A DNA stretch of 64,000 bases, from contig JACGCM010002776.1 in the NCBI GenBank assembly GCA_014058105.1, positions 496,001-560,000 on the forward strand, read 5' to 3'. The notes beneath the pieces were generated by a model that saw only the letters and a program-made list of their open reading frames with translations, did not search any database and was not told the DNA's origin. Positions 56,364 to 64,000 of this stretch are shown in pieces (positions within the stretch are counted from its first letter, which is position 1; each line of letters opens with the position of its first letter). The stretch is from Kingdonia uniflora (lineage: Eukaryota > Streptophyta > Magnoliopsida > Ranunculales > Circaeasteraceae). A program made the position numbers and the translations under genes.

Positions 56364-58516
56364 TCATGTTCCACCCTCAAAAACTTCGACGGTTTCATTC
56401 GAGACTTCTACAGCTCCACCACCAACAAGACCACTACTGGGTGCTCCAAGAAGAGCAGTGTCTCCAACATCTTCAGTACGCCCAACTGCCTCATGAACAA
56501 TGGGAAACTCCACTCCCTTCAGCTGGACCTCCTCACCTTCAACAAATTTTGGAGATACAGGGTACGGTTCAAGTGTATCAGGATCATACTCCTTCTTATC
56601 TACGAAAGTTTTCAACCTCACAGTCACTTGGCATTCGCCATCATACTGCCCCTAGAACTGCACCTTCTATTCAGCCTTCTCCCTCTCACACGCTGCAAGC
56701 TTCGCAGCCCACTCCCGCTCCAGCCTCGACCGCTGAAGTTCGAGCCTCTCATCATAAGACTCGGTAAGAACCCCAAGGTCTTTCTTCAACTTCTTTACCT
56801 CAGACAATAGTGATGCCTCTGTCCCACGGGAAAGATCAAGATTATCCCTTGCTTGCCGTAACTTCACTTTTACTGACTTCATCACCTTACTGCACGTTCG
56901 CACCCAAGCATCTGTCTGCTAAAATATTTAGTCAGCCAGTGAACTTTGAAACTCGAAGAATTCGAAAGACATTTCAGAATATCACAATAAGGAGCAGTAT
57001 ATAGTTACCTGAAACATGTACCTCCTCTTTACTTCCTTCGACGCCTCGTCTGGGTCATCCCCCCAGAGTTCGACCATCGAAGTTTGCTTAGCGACAGCTT
57101 ACTCTTGTCTTTCCGCCTATGTCATTTCTTCATCCTCCTCCTGTGTATCGTCCTCCCCCAGTACCCTACGCCTCTTGCGTTGGCCATCCTTCGATTGCTG
57201 TAATTTCAGAGCTTTGGGAGCAGCACGACTCTTCCCTTTCTCAACATGAGTCGATACTGGCCTTGGCCTCAATCTAGAAGCCTCGACAGCCACTTCGGGC
57301 ACTGTTGCCACTTGTTTCGACCCCTTGCGAGATCTCGGCGGAAATTGATAGTTCCTCGGCAGCTCCTCTTCTCCCATTTCCATTGACCTCTTGGAAGAAC
57401 CTTCACTTCATTTTCTCTTTGCTAGCTTCGGCGTAGTGGGTACGCTTCGAAGCAGGGAATCAACCTTCTTCCTCCTTTGCCTCCTGATTTTGAGACTGTC
57501 AAAAACCGAATTTACCCAATCTTTACTAGCCTTAAGCAGATTGTCAATGTAATTCATCAGATTATCCCAAGTTGAACTTCCCGGTGCTACAACAGTAAAA
57601 CAAAACACAGTTATCACCAATTTCAGAAACACATCAACAATAAACCCTTCAGCAACAAACTTACTTTTATTATATACCGTATGGTGCAATTTATAAGGGT
57701 CATCCTCGTCTACATTCTCGAAGTTACCTCTCACTATCAACAAATATTTATTCCACCCTCGACCCGTCGAGCACAGATCAAAAAATCAAGGTTTCTCCGG
57801 GTGACATTGGATATGATAGGTCCCTAGGTTCTGACTCGCCTTCATCGAGTAAAAGGTAACAATATCAAACCACTTAATCAAATTTTGGCCCTCACCAGCC
57901 AACTTTACATTCATCCCCTCTATCACCTTCATCATCTCATAAAAATTCCCGCTCATTTTCACTGGATTTATCTCCCAAAAATTCAAAAACTTCTTTCACC
58001 AGCCTTCAGAGCGGTAATTCCATCCCCAATCGAATCTGGCCCCTATAAGCCATAATCCCGCTCCAAGGATTCGATTTAAAGGTCAATCCCACCCCAGCAA
58101 CACTAAGAAATATCCCCACCTTCGATAGTTCTAACTTAGTGGCAAACCTCTCTAACCTAACCCTATCCTTCGCTGCAATGAGGCCCCCAACGCCATCTGA
58201 CTCAATCGAATCCTCGCTATCGCTACAATAACCTTTATTTCCCTCTCTCATACCCGACGGCCCTACATCATCCTTCTCTCCCCATACCATTTCCTCCTCC
58301 TCATTATCCTCAGTTACTATCGTCCTTCGATGCCTCGAAACCACAACCTCCTCAGCAGGCAGCACCATTGATAATAGGGCCTCGGTTACTACATCTAATA
58401 CAACTACATCACTACCATCACCCATTGGGGATCGACCAGAAATACTAGCTTCGATTTTTTCGATCTCTTCATCTATCAATGCCCGTCTCGAAGCCGAACG
58501 GTTATCCATTTTTAGC
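56364..58516 (-). pseudogene. Element B antisense gene X3 (spliced, coiled-coil, PF04195-like)
   Basis: Opposite to gag-pol. Proposed structure: 5' exon ending 58753, exon 58516-57665, exon 57586-57009, exon 56915-56364; introns 58752-58517, 57664-57587 and 57008-56916, all GT-AG on the minus strand. The ATG is at 58509 (MDNRSASRRALIDEEIEKIE). Order: acidic IVTEDNEEEEMVWGEK, IRLGMELPL and FWEINPVKMSGNFYEMMKVI, WNKYLLIVRGNFENVDE, basic QQSKDGQRKRRRVL, a coiled coil (LEREWAAKLAACEREKAE), and a Gly/Val/Glu-rich end. It resembles the plant 'putative gypsy type transposon' proteins. A stop after MELPL and one-base shifts inactivate this copy. Confidence 0.75.
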
Positions 58517-58900
58517 CTACAGAAGAAGAGGCACGCAATTAGATCGATAAACTCGACAAATTCTGTATCCATCCTATCTACCCCCTCCAAAACAAACCAC
58601 AGACTGGGTCGTAACCCATACTTTTCGCCTCTTCGACATCTCGAGTACCATTTCTAAACCACAAACACAGATTGTTCCGCCTCTATTATCTAAACCAAAA
58701 CAAAAAAAACACACAGATACAGAACAGAGTTCACAGAGATCAAATGCCATACCTGAAACTAGCAGAACTACCCCCAAATCAGAGAGATCACAGCCTCAGG
58801 TACCCTAACAGTTTCCACGTTTACAATGGCGCTTCTCCTTCTCCTTCTCACTCTCTATGGATTTTACAAGAAAACTGGCACAATAATTACTCACCTCTCA

Positions 58901-58910
58901 CTTATATATA
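58901..58910 (-). promoter_or_regulatory. TATA-like box of element B X3
   Basis: The minus strand reads TATATATAAG about 150 bases before the intron 1 donor at 58752, matching the layout in element A. Confidence 0.6.
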
Positions 58911-59620
58911 TTTCAAAAACCCAAACATACCTCGATTTATTAACCGTTATCACTACCACGACCCCACCTCCCTGGCTTTTCGGGTAACAGTGTGCTTTGA
59001 CAAATGTACCCTTCACATTTCCCACGTGCAAACAATCTGTTTACCCAAAATTGTAAGTACTACCAAAGCTTCTTGAACCTTATTCTCCCAGATCGAAACT
59101 AAACAGCCAGAATCCAATAGTCACATCACCACCTTTTTCATCAAACGAGTAAAACATCATCATTACTTTCCGACATACTTCCCTAAGCACACGTACCACT
59201 TTGACAGACCAGCCGTCTGGACTGTCAGATCGGCCAGTCAAATCAAACCTCACCTTCGACACACCATCAAACCTTACCTTTGATACATCACCGAACCCCA
59301 TTCGGCCAGTCAAAACTTCGTGCCTTCAGACAAAATTTTTTGTTTCGACAAAGTTTTTTTATCCCAATAAGTTCAGTTTTATATCCCAAACATTCAAACA
59401 ATACAGTTATGCCACCGAACTCGTACCGAATAATATTATTTTTAAAATTCAGAATCTACTACTATATCCCGCACTTCACAACAATTTCTATTGATACTAT
59501 CATCAAAAGAACTTCTCATTCCAATAACAAGGATAATACTACAAAAGTCATGCAAAAACAAAAACAAAACGGAAAGAAGGGTGAAACAAAACAAATCAAA
59601 GCAGCAAAAGGGAACCCTAT
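58911..59620. other. Element B spacer between X3 and X2
   Basis: AT-rich, homologous in patches to 25931-26798 of element A. It has a duplicated phrase ('caaaccttaccttcgacaca' type) at 59245-59285. No gene is supportable. Confidence 0.5.
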
Positions 59621-59935
59621 CTAATTAGTAGGTTGCTCCTCTGCAACAGTGGCCGCCGCAGCTTCATCCTCCTGATCCACTATATCCTTTGCGAAGCCTT
59701 TGAGAAGCGACAGCTGATGGCTGGGTAGCGGCCCTATCATTTGCACTATTCCCCACCAGTACGCGAAGGGTATATCATAGAGAGGTACTTCAGGTTTCGC
59801 TTCAAAAAGATCTTGCATTTTAGCATTAATGTCGTCCTCTATCCCGAACCTTCGTTGAAGACCTAGCAGGGCCTCCTGAATCCTCCTCGCCCTCACGGCC
59901 ACTTGATCTTCAGCAACTGGTACGTTCTCAGCCAT
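59621..59935 (-). CDS. Element B antisense gene X2, intact small ORF
   Basis: An open 104-residue frame opposite to gag-pol: MAENVPVAEDQVAVRARRIQ, EALLGLQRRFGIEDDINAKM, PFAYWWGIVQMIGPLPSHQL and LLKGFAKDIVDQEDEAAAAT. Element A has a frameshifted copy, so open-frame conservation in B with mainly conservative changes suggests it once coded for a protein. The start is supported by the A copy and a TATA-like box about 80 bases upstream. It is acidic, with no signal peptide, membrane segment or known domain that I recognise. Parts align loosely with X1. It is the only antisense gene here without a lesion. Confidence 0.65.
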   Translation of the reverse strand: MAENVPVAEDQVAVRARRIQEALLGLQRRFGIEDDINAKMQDLFEAKPEVPLYDIPFAYWWGIVQMIGPLPSHQLSLLKGFAKDIVDQEDEAAAATVAEEQPTN

Positions 59936-60010
59936 ATTGATAAAAAGGAAATACTAAGTTAAAAGAGAAGAATATTGCAACACAGATAAATAAATCTCTC
60001 CCTCCTCGCC

Positions 60011-60022
60011 CCTTTTTATACC
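60011..60022 (-). promoter_or_regulatory. TATA-like box of element B X2
   Basis: GTATAAAAAGGGGC on the minus strand (60009-60022), about 80 bases before the X2 ATG and conserved with element A. Confidence 0.68.
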
Positions 60023-60492
60023 TCTAAACTTACCAGAACTTTCTCTCTTCCCTAACCAAATTAATGGTAACCTTCAATTCCCAACAATGAAAAGTCAGCA
60101 TGCAACCTCTCCAACTTCCAAGACGTAACTGATTCATCTGTACCTACATTCTAACCTCCTCCCCAATGATTCCTAGTCGAACATATCTCCAGCTTCGAAC
60201 ATTCGATCATTGTAAGACTCGATCTCAACAATAGCCCATCATCAACCTTCGATCCTAATTTTCTTCGAGCATATCTTTCTACCGTGCACCTCGAAGACTA
60301 GTCGTTTGCATTCGTCTACATTATCTAACCAAATAACAGGAATACAGACATAAGCAAAACATTTTGTCCATTTCAATTACCGAATACAGAAAAACAAGTT
60401 ACATTTTTTCCTGACCACCACAAACTCAAAACAACTTCCTCCCACAAAATAAAATAGAAACTACACAAAATATATATCACAACAATTAGAAC
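60023..60492. other. Element B spacer between X2 and X1
   Basis: AT-rich, with 'ttcaattcccaa.aa.gaaaagt' and 'caacttccaagacgtaac.gattc' phrases shared with 27230-27320 of element A. It holds the upstream region of X2 and the 3' flank of X1. No gene seen. Confidence 0.5.
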
Positions 60493-60831
60493 ATCAACCC
60501 AGCACCCTACTTCTGGAAGAACCACCTCCGCTCACCGCATGTTCCTCCTCGATGATCTCCTCTGCATAGACAAGGCTCTCCGCTAATGCCATCAAGAAAA
60601 GATACCATCTCTGCTCGGTCGTAAAGCACGACCTCAATTGTTCCCAGAGATAGGTGAATGGTTCACCATTGATAACTCCTCTGGCCTCTCATCCACAAGA
60701 TCCAGCATATCCCAATTCAGATCATGATTTCCAAAAAACCTCATGTGTAACTCCGCCATTTTCTGCCCCACACGTCTATCACGGGCAAATCCCATCCTCT
60801 TCTGATAACGGGTATTGGGCGGGCTATCCAT
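60493..60831 (-). pseudogene. Element B antisense gene X1 (one-base deletion)
   Basis: From the ATG at 60831: MDSPPNTRYQKRMGFARDRR, VGQKMAELHMRFFGNHDLNW, then a one-base deletion near 60678 after ERPEE. In the restored frame the text resembles INGEPFTYLWEQL, FTTEQRWYLFLMALAESLVY and EEIIEEEHAV, ending at 60493. The A copy has the missing base but a stop at codon 8, so the two copies died by different lesions. About 112 residues, Leu- and Glu-rich C-terminal half, no known family recognised. Confidence 0.68.
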
Positions 60832-60920
60832 TCAGATATTCAGAATGAAGAAAAGAGTAAATGTGAAGATAGAAGAAGATACAAAATCCTCGCACAAGAA
60901 CCAATTTGTATAGCCTTCAC

Positions 60921-60937
60921 ACTATTTATTACCTTTT
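60921..60937 (-). promoter_or_regulatory. TATA-like box of element B X1
   Basis: GGTAATAAATAGTGTG on the minus strand, about 95 bases before the X1 ATG, at the place where element A has GGGTAATAAATGAAG. Confidence 0.5.
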
Positions 60938-61067
60938 ACCCACCTAGACCTCTTAATTACCCCCCCCCCTACTTTATTATTTTCACGGAAACCAACGGTC
61001 AAACAAGAGCAGGTTCCAAGTAAATAGTTTTCTTAGCAAATGCCTCTCTACCTGGCTTCGAGACCCT

Positions 61068-61084
61068 TGCTGAGAAGGGGAAAA
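61068..61084 (+). other. Element B polypurine tract
   Basis: GAGAAGGGGAAAA immediately precedes the 3' LTR. Confidence 0.85.
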
Positions 61085-61780
61085 TGTGGTAGCCTACTCG
61101 CAGCCTTCGACCTCCTCACTCTAAGTCTACTTCGTATCCTACTCAAACATATCGAAGACTACCTCAACTCAGAATCAACCCCTCAAGAAACTCTTGTAGT
61201 CGAAGCCTCGACGGCAGATAAACCTTTGAGAATGGATCAGCACGTAACAACAGATAAACCTTTGATAACGGATCAGCACATAATAACAGATACCCTTCGA
61301 CTGAACGTTCGAATAGTAGCAGTGTGATGAGACTAGCAGTCAGCTCAAACGGATTGGACGGTACATTAATTGGTCTCTCAGCTACAGTGACAGGGATGTC
61401 CGTAATAAATATCGCCGCTGGAAAACCCGGACAGTAATCATGTAGCCTGGCCCACTCTTGGTGACTCAGCCTCTTATGTCTCTATAAATAAGATAAAGGG
61501 GAAACTAAGAGGGGGTTAGAAAAATCCTCTCTAAACCCTATGCTTTTTACCTTCGACCACTTAAAAACTGTATTCAACCTTTACTATTACTCATCAGGAA
61601 TAGAATCACAGTTTAAAAATCCTCAGCAGAGGTCGTAGAGAGTCATATTTGGGCCTCTACACAAGTATTTGTCTCTAATTAGTCTCTTTTTAGGCCATAT
61701 ACTTGTACCTCTTTGATGAGAAGTTGACCTCCGTGTTGTAAGAGCCATCTTTGCTTCTCAACGAAGATTAGGCCCCTACA
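61085..61780 (+). repeat. Element B 3' LTR
   Basis: 696 bp, TGTGGTAGCC to CCCCTACA. TATA box TCTATAAATAAG near 61482. The TSD GTTTG follows at 61781-61785. Confidence 0.93.
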
Positions 61781-61785
61781 GTTTG

Positions 61786-63175
61786 GATCTTCTTGGTGAT
61801 CCCATGAGTATTTGAGTACCTCAGAACGTACTACCAGCGCAGGTGCAGATGTGGTGCTCAAGAGGGCAGCAGTTTGTGTGGCAAAGGCACGGTTGTCTAC
61901 TTCTATGTTTTGATATTCATGGACCATCTCATACAGATGCTCAAGGGTTTTGGGCTGCTTTTTATGCAGAGCCTCACGCAGCTTAGAACCGGGGAGACAG
62001 GCGCCCATGAAGTTGAGGCAGGCTGCTGGCGTATCAACCCGTTCTATGAGGGTGAGCTCGCTTTTAACCTTGATAAAAAATAGTCAGTGGTTTTGCCAAT
62101 TTATTGTTTTAGGGAGAATAACTCTGCTAACTGTTTCTTTGACTGCTGGTTGTGGAGGTACTTCTCGATGAATGCCAACAAGAGTTGTTCAAACGTGGAT
62201 ATAGAATTGGGTTTGAGACTCTAAAACCAGACGAGGTCCCCGTCAGACAAGGTCGAGGAGAATAGACGGCAAATGTGTTCATCTGTTTGATGTTGTAGGT
62301 CGATGCTGTACTGAAACTTGGATAGGTGTTGCCGATGATCTTGGCAACCAGTGAATGCCTTTATTTTAGGTCAAGAGTAACTTTGGCCCGGCACGTAGCT
62401 TCGTATGGCCGCGATGAAAGGTGTATTATTGATCCGGCGGAGTGTCTCCGTGGTTAACCGCCTAGTTAGGTTCGCGCCTTGCATTGTCCGGATAAGTGCC
62501 TCTACAGACACTGCTGTTAGCGGTTGCTGGTCATGGGTTCCCGCGAATCCTCTGTGAATGACTTCGCCTCTAGATAATGACTCGTCAAAATGTTTAATGT
62601 AGTTATAGGCATAGGTCAGTCCCGACAAGGGCATTCTTTGGTACAGGTCGTAAAACCTCTCATTGTACGTGTGGTTCTGATCGTATTGGGGGTGATAGTC
62701 GTGGCCGTGGGGTAGAAGGGGTCACCAGGACTATAAGGGGGATGCCATGGTAACTGTTTTACATGTTCATCACCATAGCAGCCACCGTAATCCATGACAA
62801 GAGTTGGTACTCGGTGGTCGTGGAGCTAGGGAGCATATCGACCGGGAGGGTGTGGGTTATTATGACTGAGCTAGTAAGCCGGTCGATGCTGTTGTGGGCC
62901 CGTACCATGGTAAATCGTGGTGTGCGAAGGCATAGCTGGTCCTCAAGGTGGTGCGTGCAGCTGGTGAACTGGCGTTACCAAGGTTCCAACTGCAGGGTTA
63001 AGATTTGCTTCATCCCCATGACGCGGATGCCACCGGACCGCCTTGTGGCAGATGAGTATTAGCGACGAGGGTGAAACGTAGAGTATCGTTGGTGAGTTGG
63101 AGCTATCGTATTTGGTCATCTTTTGTGGACATCTGCTCCTGCAGTTGTGCCAACGCCGCTCTCATCTCGGCACTT
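61786..63175 (-). pseudogene. Element E gag, N-terminal part
   Basis: Minus strand from the right: MRAALAQLQEQMSTKDDQIR (coiled coil), HRGFAGTHDQQPLTAVSVEA, TTETLRRINNTPFIAAIRSY, PKIKAFTGCQDHRQHLSKFQ, ICRLFSSTLSDGDLVWF, SISTFEQLLLAFIEKYLHNQ and, from 62008, GSKLREALHKKQPKTLEHLY. This is a Tat-type Gag core. It is cut by element B at 61785 and continues at 37672. Several stops and frame changes are present. The Gag start and 5' LTR are missing beyond about 63175. Confidence 0.85.
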
Positions 63176-63182
63176 CACCGTA

Positions 63183-64000
63183 TTAGCGACTAATTCAAGT
63201 TAGCTTGATATATTTTGAAAACATGCACTTCACCGTAGTTTTGCAATAAACACTTTCAATTTTTGCTCTGTTTAAGAGAAATTTAGCATTTATGTTAGGA
63301 ATAATTTACTACATGGGAGACAACTGCCTAAGAATAAGTTCATTTCTAAGAAAAAAAAGAAGCCAAATGTGGTCTAAAATCTTTTACGCGCAAGGCTACT
63401 CGCATGATTAAGAACTGAAAGAGAAAAAAATATCACCAATCTCAAGTTTGACCATGAACTATGTGAAAGGAGCACACAAAAAAAATTACTTGTGAGAATC
63501 CTGAGTCTAGGTCATGATGGGGTACCATACCCCGGCAACCTTAGCCAACTAGCGGGGATTGTCGACCCAAAACTCTTAGTTAGAGAGGTTTCACTAAGAA
63601 ACAATGTACTCAATAGGAAAAATCTTATAAAAGAAGAAAAAAAGTAACATTCTAGGAAGACGTTTGACTAAGGTACTTGTCGAACTGACCACTGAATTTT
63701 TTCCAGTAAGAACTAGACTACCAAAAAATTGAGTAAATTATTCTAGACAATGTGTTAGGTAATAAAATTATTTTTACTATATACTCAAATATAGCTAAAG
63801 AAAAATACTTGAATCTCTTTCTAATCTTAAGGTAACACCTCTAGTTTCAGATAAGCTTAAAATATTATTTGGTATACTTGAGAGAATAACAAGTTTAAGG
63901 ATTTTTCCATCGGTATATTTTTGTCACAACTAAGTAAGGATAAGTTCACAAGAAATGAGTCACGTGTCTTCTAGAATTATTTAAAATATCATTATTGACT
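63183..64000. other. AT-rich right flank
   Basis: No gene, LTR or retrotransposon domain is visible here. A 13-bp direct repeat GCACTTCACCGTA occurs at 63170-63182 (the last element E bases) and 63225-63237. The base composition resembles 1-1096 and differs sharply from element E, so this is either older host DNA or the remains of an unrelated element. Confidence 0.5.

Larger units (their letters stand above)
37678..61780 (+). mobile_element. Element B: Tat-lineage gypsy element with antisense genes, itself interrupted
   Basis: A plus-strand element in the gag of E. Its LTRs are 697 and 696 bp and its TSD is ATTTG/GTTTG (one change). After removing the D/C insertion (39597-50684), B is about 13.0 kb, with the same order as element A: gag, protease, reverse transcriptase, two RNase H domains, integrase, tandem repeats, antisense X3, X2 and X1, polypurine tract. 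It is better preserved than A, with an intact X2 and long open pol segments. Confidence 0.93.
14046..63175 (-). mobile_element. Element E: Tat-lineage gypsy element, host of A and B
   Basis: On the minus strand this element has gag (63175-61786 and 37672-37136), protease, reverse transcriptase, RNase H and integrase (down to 33223), tandem repeats (33105-31903), an antisense gene (plus strand, 15215-30803), a polypurine tract and a 3' LTR (14553-14046). It is broken up by elements A and B. After removing both, the remaining E sequence is about 11.9 kb. The 5' LTR is missing; similarity ends near 63175 at a 13-bp direct repeat suggesting deletion with filler DNA. All reading frames are decayed. 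Confidence 0.82.

Overview
This window is nuclear DNA of a flowering plant. It has no bacterial-style operons. Almost everything in it is LTR retrotransposon: two Ty1/copia elements, one Athila-like Ty3/gypsy fragment and at least five Tat-lineage Ty3/gypsy elements or fragments, stacked inside one another. TATA-driven LTRs, tRNA primer sites, spliceosomal introns and 5-bp target-site duplications (TSDs) all fit a plant genome. I cannot name the species. The only hint of a host gene is a coiled-coil exon near the left edge.

Layout, left to right. 1-1480 and 7143-7377 are the two halves of a minus-strand coiled-coil exon remnant, split by Copia-1 (1481-7142, minus strand, TSD GATTT, complete with two LTRs). 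Copia-2 (7542 to about 10487, plus strand) has its 5' LTR, gag, protease and integrase but stops before reverse transcriptase. Athila-like element F (about 10488-14045) has the end of a 5' LTR, a tRNA-Asp type primer site, a long leader and a gag fragment. It is cut by Tat element E. E lies on the minus strand, from 14046 to about 63175; only its 3' LTR is visible and its right end is broken. Tat element A (15852-29001) and Tat element B (37678-61780), both on the plus strand, sit inside E. B in turn holds a rearranged Tat fragment D (39597-50684), and D holds Tat element C (39895-48337, plus strand). The nesting is E[A, B[D[C]]]. By-eye LTR divergence is lowest for C, higher for B and highest for A, which agrees with C being the youngest.

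The Tat elements share gag, protease, reverse transcriptase with its own RNase H, a second RNase H, and integrase. Behind pol each LTR-bearing copy carries a block of tandem repeats whose unit differs between families. All coding regions have stops or frameshifts, so each copy is dead, although C keeps the DDE triad of integrase and B keeps several long intact stretches.

The most interesting material is a set of genes transcribed opposite to gag-pol in the 3' half of A, B and E. A and B each carry three antisense units, called X1, X2 and X3 here. Each has a TATA-like box just upstream on the antisense strand. X3 has three introns with matching positions in A and B, an acidic N-terminal region, a domain resembling the plant 'putative gypsy type transposon' family, a basic stretch and a coiled coil. 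E carries an X3 equivalent with the same order and a matching intron before the coiled coil. X1 and X2 are short proteins of about 112 and 104 residues that I do not recognise. They look weakly related to each other. Antisense ORFs are known in some Tat elements; the three-gene, intron-bearing arrangement is what deserves a second look.
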